From positions 17,748,971 through 17,812,970 of the forward strand of contig OZ023267.1 in the NCBI GenBank assembly GCA_964006375.1: a stretch of DNA of 64,000 nt, written 5' to 3'. Origin of the DNA: Tillus elongatus (lineage: Eukaryota; Arthropoda; Insecta; Coleoptera; Cleridae). The notes under the pieces are model-generated. The model saw only the letters and a program-made list of their open reading frames with translations. It made no database searches and was not told the DNA's origin. The position numbers and the translations under genes are program-made. Of this stretch, positions 1-11,788 are shown piece by piece (positions within the stretch are counted from its first letter, which is position 1; each line of letters begins with the position of its first letter).

Positions 1-165
1 GTATACGTTACTTATAAGGTGTCTTGAGCTGCATCTTATAAAATTATGTTGACAATCACAGGATGGCCCATAAGTTGCATTTTTGCATTTTTCATCGAAA
101 TATGATGCATGTTCGTAAAGAATGTCGAGACGCAGTAAGTGCGTTTTGGTAGCGAATTTTCATTA
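1..165 (+). repeat. Dispersed repeat fragment (copy in reverse at 37950-38164)
   Basis: The stretch begins GTATAC, then a GGTGTCTTGAGCT motif, and later TTGCATTTTTGCATTTT followed by an ATCGAAATAT segment. The same blocks occur in the same order on the minus strand at 38164-37950, with a short A/T-rich insertion there. It is therefore one arm of a moderately old dispersed element. No coding potential is seen. The right side runs into the 40-bp motif described at 125-437. Confidence 0.6.
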
Positions 166-437
166 AATGCTTCAAAATTCAACAACTGAATTTGCTATTA
201 ATCTAAGGTTCGTCGGCTAGGAAACGAGTTGTCTCTGAAACATTTAAAGTTTATTTTCGGAAAATTTTTGTACATTTTCAAGCACGTTATTTTTATAAAA
301 TATGGTACATTGTTTCTACTATATAGGTTATACTGGTGACCAAATTGATGCCTGCTTGCATTAAAAAGACATATTTGCTATTAATTTTTTTAAAATGAAA
401 AATCACTTCCATAACGCACTTGCTGCGTCCAGACTTT
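125..437. repeat. Inverted pair of a recurrent ~40-bp motif
   Basis: A block with core ACGCAGTAAGTGCGTTTTGG and then TAGCGAATTTTCAT (125-163) faces an inverted copy at 391-437 (core AACGCACTTGCTGCGTCCAG). The two could be the ends of a ~310-bp non-autonomous transposon. Further copies of the motif lie at about 8322-8368, 37967-37995 and 43045-43085. No gene lies between the arms. Confidence 0.5.
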
Positions 438-479
438 TTCTTATTTCTCACCCTGGCGGTTAGAGAAGCAAGCAAGGCC

Positions 480-679
480 AAGCTATTTGTGTCTTAATCA
501 AAATACATAAAATATTACAGGCAAAGATTAACTTTCCTTGGCGCAAAAAGCTCAAGAAGTACGAGAAAAGTTAATTTGAAAATGTTATAATTTTTCTTTT
601 GAAAACGTCAAGGTGACGTTATAGAGAAAGCAAATAATAACTTTCTATAAGTTTATTACATTATAATAATTTTGTCCAA
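480..679. other. Unannotated AT-rich stretch
   Basis: No open frame with family resemblance and no repeat copy elsewhere in the window was noticed here. Confidence 0.4.
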
Positions 680-818
680 CGTTAGATGTTACATTGAAAT
701 TCGGTCCATCGCCAGCAAGCAGCATGTCAATTCCGTTAGGCTCCGACGGTTAACAAACGTGGGCATGCCTAATTAAAGGAGAGAGACTGTAACCACTTAA
801 AATATATTATATGAGAAA

Positions 819-2463
819 AACTCATGTAAAAAATACCACCATCGAAGAAGGAATAAAAATACTAAACACCTCAGCAAATGATGTAGAAATGTGGTGCCAA
901 AATAGAGGTCTATCGCTGTCAATAAACAAGTCGACTGCATGTATATTCTCAAGAAAAAGGAAAATTACGCAAGAAAACATTAAACTGGGAAGCATACTAT
1001 ACCCTGTAAAATCGGTAATTACCTACTTGGGTATTACTCTCGATAGAAAATTGCTCTGAAGGGAACATATAAACAAATTAATTTCCAGAACCGAAAAAGC
1101 TATCAATGTGCTACGCATGGTGAGTCACATAAGTTGGGGAGCCTATCCAAACGTATCACTGATGATGTATAAAACATACATAAGTTCCATTATTGACTAT
1201 GGCTCTATCTTCTATGACCAAGCTGCAAAAATACACTTAGACAAAATATAAAAGATCCAAAACAAATGCCTTAAAATATCAATCAGAGCTCTAAATAGCA
1301 CACCAACAAACAACTTGCTAGCAGAATGTGGAGAAATGCCCCTTCAATATAGAGGAAAACTTTTAGCAAGCCGAATGATTATTAAATGGTACGCTAAGGA
1401 CAGCCAGCTTACGGGAAAAATACACCACTTGCTTATAAGCACAACCACAACCCAAATTCACATAGATAGGCTAAACCCGATTTTTGAAATAAATTCGCAC
1501 CTGTCAGAAATAAAAACCAAATATATCGATAACCTGCTACCATTTCCAATCCACACTAGAAATATAATACTAAACCTCGAGCTGTACAAGTACAAAAATC
1601 CTTACTGCATATATACAGATGGCTCAAAGCAACAAGATGGTACAGCATGCGCGTTCTACGACCCACAAATCAAAACTTGCAAAATGTTAAAATTAAACAG
1701 CCATATGTCAATATATACGGCGGAGATGATTGCTATCTTAGAAGCTCTGAAATATATCCTATCAATCCAACACACTACGTTTGTTATCTTGTCAGATAGC
1801 CAAAGTTGCATAAGAAAGTTAGAACACCTTTATACCACCAAATCAACTAACTACATTTTAAAAGCTATCAATGATTTCCTTGTAGAAATTTCAAAACAAT
1901 CAAAACACATAACTTTCTGCTGGATCAAGGGTCATTGCGGACTCAAAGATAATGAATATGTGGACAGCTTGGCAAAATTTGCTATCGAATACGGAAAAGA
2001 AGGACCTTATTTATGTCCGTCAACCGATATTGACATTTACGCGAAGAAAATGTACTTTGAAAAGTGGCAGAAACATTATAAAGCAGACCGAGTTGGTAAA
2101 TTCTACAAACAGCTCCAGCCAGACTTACAGAGAACGCCATGGTTCTACAACATCGATTTTTAAAAAGAATGGAATCGCATTATCTGTAGACTCAGATTTA
2201 ACCATTTACTAGTTCCAGCCTATCTAAACAAAATCAACCTAAGAACGAGTCCTTTGTGTAAGTGTGGTGAACTGGGCGATTCAGAACATATGTTGCTGCA
2301 ATGCCTCTTGAATCTTTCCAAGATAGATGCCTATGTAAGTCATATCTATAAAATGAAAATAGTGCAACTACCATTCAATTTAATGAATTTACTACAGGGA
2401 AGATACTTAAACATATACAAATTGTTAATAGACCTGATAAAAGAAATTAGAATAAAAATATAA
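819..2463 (+). pseudogene. LINE ORF2 C-terminal part: RT tail, RNase H and CCHC motif
   Basis: One reading frame runs through with only three stops (TGA 1057-1059, TAA 1249-1251, TAA 2161-2163). It starts in the RT thumb ('YLGITLD'). It then carries a complete RNase H domain with four acidic/His landmarks: YTDGS near 1614, AEMIAILEAL near 1720, LSDSQ near 1790, and a final GHCGLKDNEYVDSLAK near 1930-1975. A zinc-knuckle-like CKCGELGDSEHMLLQC segment follows near 2257-2305. RNase H plus a terminal Cys/His knuckle is typical of I/Jockey/R1-group LINEs. Endonuclease and RT palm are missing. In life the protein would nick target DNA and copy the element RNA; this copy is dead. Clade assignment is uncertain. 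Confidence 0.8.
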
Positions 2464-2515
2464 AATGTCCGAATGGTCTGACGACCGCAGCCATGGAAGA
2501 AAACAACACACACAC
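819..2515 (+). mobile_element. 5'-truncated non-LTR retrotransposon with 8-bp target duplication
   Basis: ATGAGAAA occurs at 811-818 and again at 2516-2523, directly flanking the LINE remnant. The 3' end runs through a CCGCAGCCATGG block into an AC-rich tail just before the second copy. The short direct repeat, 5' truncation and simple-sequence tail are what target-primed reverse transcription leaves behind. Confidence 0.65.
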
Positions 2516-2720
2516 ATGAGAAATACTCTTTAAGGTGTTGTTTAGTAGCTAAGAGTGCGGTTTTCTTTTTGTAACACGTTTTGATAATTGTAAACAGTTT
2601 GAGGCAGATGGTAATAACTTTAACATCACGACCATAACAAATATTGCGTTGCGCACGGAGACAAATACTAAAAATATTGAAAATGTTACTACAAAATGCA
2701 TTTTTACACTTTAGTAAATG

Positions 2721-3123
2721 ATCTGCATAATCATATTGTAGTCAGCTTAAATCGATTTCGTTAGTCCAAATTAGATTGCCCGAGGAATGCGAAACAAGAC
2801 CAAAGCTATGTATTAACAATTATAATATAGGAAACTAGATAGTATACTTGCCCTAAAGTTATTGTTGTTTACATAGTGTAATTTAGTGGGGCAGTCAGTT
2901 AATACTAGGCTAACCTCTGGTATTTCTCTCCAAGTATTAAATAATTTACTTAAACAATGATTATTCGGTTCAAAACAAATAATTGATCAATTAATAAGGT
3001 GAACAACCAAGTGTTTGTTCCTGAATGTTAGTGAATTTTCATAGAAATGATCTGGCACAAAATATTTTATAACCTTTTTTTCTTACAACATAGAAACCTA
3101 AATTTCGGTATATAAAAAGTAAC
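2721..3123. other. Unannotated AT-rich stretch
   Basis: No gene is recognised. A short block near 3030-3056 (AGTGAATTTTCATAGAAATG) recurs near 10832-10857 and in looser form near 30150, so it is probably the edge of a dispersed element. Confidence 0.35.
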
Positions 3124-3302
3124 AGTTTCAAAGGGATTTTATAACCCTATAATGTTATCACAAGAGGGTGAAAAACCTACCCCTACATTATTTTCTATCA
3201 GTACTTTTTATTGTGTGTGACATCTGATTAAAAATAATGTAAGGGTAGGTTTTTTCACCCTCTTCTGATAACATTATAGGGTTATAAAATCCTTTTAAAA
3301 CT
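3124..3302. repeat. Hairpin: ~72-bp inverted repeat with ~36-nt loop
   Basis: The left arm 3124-3194 and right arm 3231-3302 are reverse complements with a few mismatches. Both contain TTATAACCCTATAATG and AGAGGGTGAAAAA blocks. The segment to the right (3303-3515) ends in an AGACACCCCTTATTTTTCG block and CACCC, resembling the end of the palindromic MITE at 10992-11697. The hairpin is probably part of a related foldback/MITE. Confidence 0.7.
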
Positions 3303-3511
3303 GTCATTTTGTTAGCCTTATGCATCTGCAAAATTTTGTTTTTTAAAATTATTCCATAACGGAGAAATTTAATGAAAACTTTTTTTTGCCAAAATTTCAA
3401 AGGGGTGTAACTTGGAGGAGAAGGAGTTTAAAGAAAAACTTTATAAGAAAGACACCCCTTATTTTTCGGCAAAGAATCACCCTGTAAGATTGTTTGCATT
3501 AATTTAGAAAC

Positions 3512-3730
<219 letters not shown>

Positions 3731-4250
3731 AAATAAGCTTGTACCTGCTTTTACATAACTAGGCGAACTCAGAAGTTATTTTATCCCAATTCGATAATCT
3801 TCTAAGATCGTTTCATAGACAGAATCATGGTTTGCAAGCGGTCTGCATCTTTGAAAGTTGCTTGCCGCCTTTTAAATTCTGCAACCCAGTTTTAAATACT
3901 ATCATACAAAAGACTGTGATTACACAGGGCTTCTACCATATCAGAAAAAATTTATTTAGTTGATTACCATTATAAGCCATACACATAAAGTAAAACGCCG
4001 TCGGCTTATATTTAAACGTTAGCGGGTCTAAACACAGTTTCACGCATGCGTGGTCATATATCGGCTATATAAGAAGCTGTTGCAGTTGCTTTTTTGTTTC
4101 AGCACGCGTTTGCCTGTCGGTGAATCCAGACAGCAATATCCACGACAATAGTTTCTTCCGCCAGTTGAGAAGTGCGCGCTGTGATTATATTCTTGTGAGC
4201 AAAAGGACATGCCCAGTATTCAGACAGCATCAGCGATCTCCGTATTCGAG
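3731..4250. other. No gene recognised; TATATAA at 4066
   Basis: Nothing codes convincingly. A TATA-like box near 4066 lies upstream of the mariner remnant and could be a transposon or unrelated promoter, but there is no further support. Confidence 0.3.
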
Positions 4251-4252
4251 TC

Positions 4253-4632
4253 AAAAAATGATGGCTACTGTTTTTTGAGACGAAAAAGGCGTCATTTTGG
4301 TTGATTTCACGGAACGTGGGTCAACACTTACAGCTGACGTGTATTACGAAACGCTCACAAAACTGAGACCTACGGTCCAAAACCGACGACGCGGGAAACG
4401 GTCGTCCGGCGTAATCCTCCTTCATGACAACGCGCGTCCTCACACCGATACCTTAACCAAAAAGATTCAAGATATTCGTTGGAAACTTATTGACCACCCT
4501 CAATGTAGCACCTAGCGACCACTTCCTCTTTTTGCATTTGAAGCGGTAGCTTGGTGGCAACGGTTTGAAAATGACGAGAAACTCAAAACTGCCGTTATCG
4601 ACTGGTTTAATTCCCAGGCGGATAACTTTAAT
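4253..4632 (+). pseudogene. mariner-family transposase, C-terminal fragment
   Basis: The frame reads MATVF(stop)DEKGVILVDF then LLHDNARPHT and, after a stop, a segment corresponding to the mariner 'APSDxxLF' region and VIDWFNSQADNF. DEKG holds the second catalytic Asp region context, HDNARPH the mariner HDNA motif, and the last segment the third Asp region. A tryptophan codon has become TGA and another stop sits at 4513-4515. The enzyme would cut and rejoin DNA at TA sites; this is only its C-terminal half. The next element (R1 LINE) starts abruptly near 4632, so the 3' end was lost to insertion or recombination. Confidence 0.8.
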
Positions 4633-6600
4633 GCATACTGGTGGAGCACAGAAATAGAAAAAAAAAGAAGCGAATGTATGAGAGCCAGAAGACAACTTAC
4701 TCGTTGCAGAGGGAGGTTGCCCTCTCAATATGCAGGTCCGGAAGCAATTGTGTCGCACAAAAAAGCGAAAAAAAGCTAAAAGGAATGAAAGCAGATTCCA
4801 AGAAGAGCCATTGGGGAGCCCTGTGCGAGAAACTGAACGAAGATATCTGAGGGGCGAGCAACAGTTCGAAACTAGGACCCCACTATATAACCTCATGAGA
4901 TCGGCCAGAAGACGGATTGTAGAGGACTTCGTCCCAAGACAATCAGACTATTGAGAAACGAATGCCATAGAGGAGTTTTCAGAAGAGGAGTTGATTGCAG
5001 CAGCTAAAAAAATGAAATCCGGCAAGGCTTTGTGCTAAGGCGAGATACCAGCAGAGGCCATAAAAGAGCTGACCGAAATAAGTTCACAGGTGCTGCTAAA
5101 AGTGATGAATGAACTACTCCAGAGACAAGAGTCTTCGCTAGAGTGGAAATTAGCAAAGGCTGTGTTGCTTTGGGAAAACGGTAAGCCCTCAGATTTAGCG
5201 TCATTATTTAAACCTCTATGCCTGCAGGATGCGCTAGGAAAACTACTAGAACGCTTGAACAAAGCCAAGCTATAAAAAAACTAGAAGTAGGAGAGGGATT
5301 TTCAGAGCGCCAGTTTGGTTTCCGAAATAGAATAGAAGAACTCAAAAGGAGAAACATCGCTGAGTACCTGATAAACATCATAAGCAGTTACTTTTCATAC
5401 AGAAATATCAGCATTGCGAGGGAGAGACGATGGCTGTCACAACGGAAGTCCCGCGCAAGCATCCATCCTGGGACATATCCTCTGGAATATAATCTATGAC
5501 GGAATCCTCGAGCTAAAAATGATTGAAGAAGTTACTCTGGTTGGTTATGATGATGATCTATCAGGCCCAGTAGAGACATCAGAACAAGACACACTTAGCT
5601 TTTGAGTGAACGAAACATCAAGAAGAGTGGACAGATGGAACAGAGAACTCCAGCTGACCCTTGCAAAGACAAAGGCGGTCATCATAAAGGATCCAAAAAT
5701 CAGGGGAGATTTTTCTTTCCACTTAAAGGATACCATTATAGAACTAGTGAAGACCCTGATGTATCTAGGAATAACAATTGGCGAGTCACACAATTTTGAC
5801 CAGCATGTACCATTGGCAAAAGTAAAGGCTGAACGAAGAAGAGCAGCATTGAGTAGGATAGCCAACGTGGAAGGCCCAATATCAGCAAAACGGCTGCTGA
5901 GGCTCAGGGGAGTAGTGCACTCAATTCAACTGTACAGAGCGCCGGTAAGGCATTAACAATAGAGATACAAAAATATAAAATGGTGATGCAGAGCATGCAT
6001 GCTAAGTGTGGCGTGCGGGTTCCGTACCATCTATACGCAGGTAACTCAGGTCTTGACGGGCGTCGTAACTATAGACCTGTTAGTAGAAGAAAGACGTTTC
6101 CCACATGAGGCGAGGAAAGTGAGAATAGAAGAAGCTAAGCTGGCTGCCAGAAGCCGAACTATAGGGAAATGTCAGCAAAGATGGTCCCAAAACACCTCGA
6201 AGGGACAATGGACAAAAGGATTGATTCCAAATCTGACAGGCTGGATGAAATCTGATCACAAAGAAAGAAATTTCTGGCTCACACAAATACTTGCAGGCCG
6301 CGGATACTTCAGATCCCACGCCAAACACATGGGAAAGTTACACGAGAACGAAAGCACATATATCTACTGCGAAGAAGAAGAAGCGTTAGAACGCTGCATT
6401 TCTGTTTGCCCAAAGTTCGACGAGATGAGAAGTACTCAACTCTATAGAGATACATAATACCGATGACCTGGTACCAATAATGTTAAAAGACAAGAGCTCA
6501 TGGAAAAAGGCCATGGAAATCACCCGACAAGCTATGACCAGAAGAGAGAGACACGCGAACTGGTGACGCGAAGAAAACAACCAACTAGATTGTCCGAACC
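4633..6600 (+). pseudogene. R1-clade LINE ORF2, heavily frameshifted
   Basis: Successive frames show YWWSTEIEKKRSECMRARRQ (4636-4700), FSEEELIAAAKKMKSGKA (near 4977-5030), LKVMNELL...WKLAKAVLL (5095-5170), FSERQFGFR (5300), YLINIISSYFSYR (5367-5405), LWNIIYDGILEL (5487-5517), VTLVGYDDDL (5533-5560), then YLGITIG (5762-5780), and a C-terminal LTQILAGRGYF with a degraded Cys knuckle to 6457. This order is that of R1-type site-specific LINEs. Frames change many times. The block with the first catalytic Asp of RT ('DVxNAF') is missing between 5335 and 5360, and YADD has become YDDD. The copy is dead. The 5' end is truncated at the mariner remnant and the 3' end is about 6600-6660. Confidence 0.8.
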
Positions 6601-6660
6601 CCTAATCGCTTAAAGCGGACGGGGGAAGTAGGGAAATAGTGGAAGGAGAAGAAGAAACGA

Positions 6661-7767
6661 CAGCTCTACACTCGTGAAGGTATGTCGCAAAGATAGTACC
6701 AGTGTGTAATAGAGCGATTCAGGGAGCCCACTAGCTTGGTCAGCAGATGCGCCAACTACGTCCCACAATAAAAAAAATAATGCAGAGGGGTTGAAGAACC
6801 TGGTGCAACGTTACAAAAAGTGCTTAGAATTGAATGACGATTATGTGGAAAAGTGAAGTAGATATGTAGTCAACTAAAACTGTCAGTAAAAAACTTTTCT
6901 CACCAGTTTATTTTTTAATTGTCATCTTACCTTTAAAAATAAATACATAAAATGACCCTAATTTTTTTTTTCAGACATTTAGACTTTTGTCACTATTCAA
7001 CCTTTGGATATCAAACTTTGAAAGTTTAATTCATAAAAGATCATTGTACCATATCAACCAAATTCACTTATGCTTAATGGAAATATATGAGTATCTCTCG
7101 GAAGTTTGTTTTTTGGTAGCAAAAACTAATAACCAGCTTAGTTGTTTTACATATATTAAAAGTACCTAGTGCTTTTGTCCAGGTATAAGTGACAAATTTA
7201 TTATATTTGTTAAAGCAATCTAGATCCTAACAAGATCGCAGCTTTACCAACAATTATCTCAAAACAATGATTATGTCACTTGAACTACTTTTCCTCTGAG
7301 TCTCTGGATAAAAACATGCTATACATAGAGTCGATTAAAAATCCACTTCCTCTTAACTAAAAATAGCAGCTCAATTTTTATCAAATTTATGACCAAGTAA
7401 GTTGTAGGTACACAAAAGCTCTAGGTCACTAGCAGAGACGTAACTAAATAGTGCTTTCAAGCTCTTCATAAGCTTTAGAAGCGTAAGTTTATGAAGTGCA
7501 TCACTTTTGCGAGGCTACACTCATGCAAAGAAAACTTATTGCGGTACTCAACATGACACGCTGTTTTTAATTCATAGCGTTGGATCCAATCAATCTTTAA
7601 GTGCTCTTCTACGAATGACTGATATTTGATGTAAATAACAGTTGCGGAAAATACATACTACAAACTATAGATATCTACAAAAGTTAGAAGTTGTATAAGA
7701 AAGTAAAACATTAATAGAATAACTGTTGTTGCTCTTACTTGGTGAAACTGTTCTATACTAAATGTGG

Positions 7768-7768
<1 letters not shown>
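6661..7768. other. Unannotated AT-rich stretch
   Basis: Short open frames only, with no family resemblance and no repeat of another part of the window noticed. Confidence 0.35.

Positions 7769-7821
<53 letters not shown>
7769..7821. repeat. (GT)n microsatellite
   Basis: About 26 uninterrupted GT units. Confidence 0.95.
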
Positions 7822-7822
<1 letters not shown>

Positions 7823-8624
7823 GTATCTTGGTGGCCTCGGAAACCAGGTCCATTAGCCACAAACTGTTGTATTAGACAGACGAGAGGTAAGGAAAGGTTT
7901 ATGACTAACAATACTAGCAACAAAATGGACGTTTAAACCATACACATCGCTTAGTATACACCCACAGATATAGTCATATAGTTAAATTGGTATCATTATT
8001 TGTTTTGTATATATACACATATATATTATTTGTTTCCTTGGTTTTTTTTAAAGAATGTATTATTATTCTTTTTTTAACTTAACTATAATAAAAAGGAAGT
8101 GTGGATGTAAAAATTTCTTCTCTGGCTTTACCAGTGCTTGACTTCCGTAACCGACCTCGTTAGGCGTAAGGCGCGAAACAGGTTTTACAGAAGAAAACAG
8201 GCACTTTCGTGCCAGTCTCTAAAACTGTACTTAATAAAGCATTAATAAATCATGAGTTTGTGTGATAACGTCCTATTGAGAACCATCTCGGTGGTGTTGA
8301 AAATGTAAACACGAGTTAAAGAATTCGAGACGCAGCAAGTGCGTTTTTTAGTGAATAGTCATAAGAATTCTACACTATTATTATACGGCATATTAGTTAA
8401 GTTAATACTTTAAACTTTCCCAGATCTTAAAGATCGATTTTAGAGGTCCTAGTATGCGCACATTAGAAGAATTCTTTCGAAAGTGCTACCATCGATATAT
8501 CTCTATTATCAAAAAAAAAACTTGTGTTCTAACTTCTTTTGAGAAAAATTCCCAAAACTTAATTTTCTATGGAGCAAAAAATTAACTTTTGCTATATCTG
8601 TAGATAGTGTGAGGAAACTTAATT
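7822..8624. other. Non-coding; contains two dispersed motifs
   Basis: The 40-bp ACGCAGCAAGTGCG motif lies near 8322-8368, and a degenerate TTAGAGGTCCTAGTATGCGC block near 8440-8460 matches the motif found after TA arrays. No gene is recognised. Confidence 0.4.
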
Positions 8625-8892
8625 TATATTTAGAAAAGTGATCTGCCAAATTATAAACGTAGCAGTTATTTTTCCTTATTAATCGCCAGAATGATTTCGT
8701 TTTTGTCAACCAAATCAAACCGGTTTTTTCAATATCAACAATAACAAAATGTCTGCTGAAAATTATAATTTCAGACTCAAAGGTGACAAAGTTATTCAGG
8801 CGTTCTAAACAAAAATTAGATCTTGTTCAAAACGTATGAAATATGTGCACTATTGTTTCTCCAAATGTCAAAATAAAAAAAGCATACATTTA

Positions 8893-8960
8893 TCGAGCTG
8901 GAATCGGTCATGCAACCTTCTGCGTTGAAGACAAGCACGCTACCACTGAGCTATCTAAAA
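8893..8960 (-). other. tRNA-like segment (degenerate)
   Basis: On the minus strand TAGCTCAGTGGTAGCG matches the A-box/D-arm consensus, and GACCGATTCCAGC ~30 nt later loosely matches the B box. The acceptor and T stems do not pair, so this is not a working tRNA. The equivalent position in copy B (26572-26640) has GGCTGAGATG and GATCGAATCC. It looks like a tRNA-derived Pol III promoter remnant. Confidence 0.5.
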
Positions 8961-9228
8961 ATATGTTAACTAACGTTTTGTTCACATCATACTTGACACT
9001 GGCTTCATGCCCGGGATATTATATTAAAAGTATACCTAACAATTAATTACAGCATTAGTTGAATTGCCATTGAAACACATTCAACGACTGTTTCTTATAT
9101 GACGTCTTATGTTTAAGTTTAAAGATACAAGAAGTTATTTTAAAATCATTTTTATACAGACTTGACTTGATTTTCTTTACATTTCTACTATCTTATGCTA
9201 CACTTTTAGTCTAAAACGACAGCATGAT

Positions 9229-9230
<2 letters not shown>

Positions 9231-9304
<74 letters not shown>
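9231..9304. repeat. (TA)n microsatellite
   Basis: Pure AT repeat inside repeat copy A; absent at the homologous point of copy B near 26880. Confidence 0.95.
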
Positions 9305-9306
<2 letters not shown>

Positions 9307-9539
9307 TGTGTTAAAATTGTATTTGGGGCCGTTCATTAAGCTACAAATATAGTGTATTTTAAAAATTGATTGAATCTCACAGTTAAATAACAATCACTTG
9401 GCAAATTTTAAATTACATGTCGTCTGTCATTTGCGATATTTGTCGCCGAGATTTCACGATTTTTGATTCGGGTAGTATGTCTGGTATTTATTTAGTTTGG
9501 TTACCGTTGATGTATGGTTGGTACCTGTTGTATGAATCA

Positions 9540-9605
9540 ATCTACGCGTGGCAGTTAACTACTCTCTCTATCAGGCATTGGACTTTAACCACTAAGTCAT
9601 TTCAA
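9540..9605 (-). other. Second tRNA-like segment of repeat copy A
   Basis: On the minus strand GACTTAGTGGTTAAAGTCC resembles an A box, and GCCACGCGTAGATTGAT ~40 nt on is a weak B box. The counterpart in copy B is at 27136-27203. The cloverleaf is not supported. Confidence 0.35.
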
Positions 9606-9939
9606 AGCACGTCTTTCAGATTTTACCTTTCATTTAGAGAAAACTCTAAATATTGTGTACCACATTACTTAAAATTCACAACATAGCTTTATTTACACCA
9701 TTTATAGCCACATGTAAAATATCATTCCAGTTACTCTGATAATTACAAGAACATAGCGTTTTCAAAAATATTTTTGTATATTTTTGGGGAAAAAAATGTC
9801 CCTTATACCGGATATATAAAAGATATATGCCAAGTTTCGTTCAAATCAGTTGAGTATTTTTGTTTCGTAATCGCTCGGATACCTACATACATACATGCAC
9901 AAATATATATATATATATATAGTGTGTTTTGTTTCTCTA

Positions 9940-10125
9940 ACGTCGACCTATTCCACGACTATGGCCAATCACCGTCGCAAGGGAGCAGTTTTACTTCAAT
10001 ATCCTGGAAATTTTGCCGAACCTTTGCCTTTCTGTAAAGAAAGGTAGGGATCTTTAACGTGCCCAACATTACATGAACACGGGACCGACGGGCTTTACGT
10101 CCCTTCCGAGGGGCGGAACGTGCAG
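9940..10125. other. GC-richer conserved-looking island
   Basis: In an otherwise AT-rich context this block has ordered GC-rich words: ACGTCGACC, GGGATCTTTAACGTGCCC, ACACGGGACCGACGGGC and TTTACGTCCC. I recall similar 'GACGT...GGGACC...ACGTTAAAGATCCC' sequences as dispersed repeats in several invertebrates, but cannot check this here. There is no open frame. Confidence 0.35.
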
Positions 10126-10991
<866 letters not shown>

Positions 10992-11694
10992 CAGGGTGTA
11001 GATAAATAAGTGCAAAAAAATTCAAGAGGTGATTCCTTGTCGAAAAATAGGGGGGGGGGCTCTTTCATATGAAAAAATTCAATTTGAGCATTCCTTGTTC
11101 AGGCACAGCCCCCTGAAAACTCACCTTATTTTTTGACAAAGAATCATCCCTTGTAGGTTTTCGTACTCATTCAGTCAAATTTAAATAACATGCCATTTTA
11201 TGCGAATCATACAATGTGCTTGATAATAAATAATTTTTTTCTCAGAAACAGTTGACTTTACGGAAAAATTACACGAGAGTTTTTTTGTTGAAAATGAATG
11301 AATTTTGTTGAAGAATGAATCAACCTAAAATTTGTTCCTCATGAAACTTTTTTTTTGATCTACATTGTGCAATAAAAAATTTGTTTTGGATAAAACAAAT
11401 TTTTTATTGCACAATGTAGATCAAAAAAAAAGTTTCATGAGAAACAAATTTTAGGTAACATCACGGAAATAGTTAATGAGTTCTCTCTCTGTTGCAGAGA
11501 AAGTCCGCTCGTGTTCATTTTTGTAACTTTCGTCATTTTTCGAAAAAAAATTGAAAGCGGCTCTTTTGACGCTCTCTTCAAGGGGTTGTATCTGAACAAG
11601 GGATGCTCAAATTGAATGTTTTCATATGAAAGACCCCCCTATTTTTCGACAAGAAATCACCCCTTGAATTTTTTCGCACTTATTTATTTACAGC

Positions 11695-11697
<3 letters not shown>
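10992..11697. mobile_element. 706-bp palindromic MITE between two (TA)n arrays
   Basis: The left end CAGGGTGTAGATAAATAAG and the right end CTTATTTATTTACAGCCTG are reverse complements with few changes. The pairing continues for ~120 bp, including TCGAAAAATAGGGGGG against CCCCCCTATTTTTCGA and TTTCATATGAAA. A second hairpin fills the centre (left arm 11324-11387, right arm 11393-11454, 5-nt loop). The element is thus a near-complete inverted repeat with no coding capacity. The TA flanks fit a Tc1/mariner-type TA target. Related ends occur near 3440-3515. Confidence 0.8.

Positions 11698-11785
<88 letters not shown>
11698..11785. repeat. (TA)n microsatellite, right flank of the MITE
   Basis: Pure TA repeat starting directly at the right end of the MITE. 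Confidence 0.95.

Positions 11786-11788
<3 letters not shown>

Larger units (their letters stand above)
680..2720. repeat. Dispersed repeat interrupted by a LINE; sister copy at 33545-33990
   Basis: The flanks 680-818 and 2516-about 2720 align in order with 33545-33990. Shared blocks include GGTTAACAAACGT/CAGTTAACAAACGT, the GAAATAC...CTTTAA...GTG block that follows the insertion, and TAACAAATATTG...CGCAC...GAGACAAA. The 33.5-kb copy lacks the intervening LINE and so serves as an empty-site reference. No coding capacity is recognised in the repeat. Confidence 0.55.
8625..9925. repeat. ~1.3-kb dispersed repeat, copy A
   Basis: The segment aligns in order with 26285-27480. Shared blocks include TATAAACGTAGCAGTT, AATCAAACCGGTTTTTTC, GGCCGTTCATTAAGCTAC, AATCTACGCGTGGCAGTTAA and, at the end, ATCGCTCGGAT. 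Copy A carries a 74-bp TA array at 9231-9304 where copy B has only a short ATAATATATC. Both copies contain two antisense tRNA-like segments. No protein is encoded. It may be a composite SINE or a non-autonomous DNA element. Confidence 0.7.

Noticed and set aside
4453..4896. 147-codon minus-strand frame over the mariner/R1 junction
   Set aside because: Antisense to two recognisable transposon coding remnants and crosses their junction.
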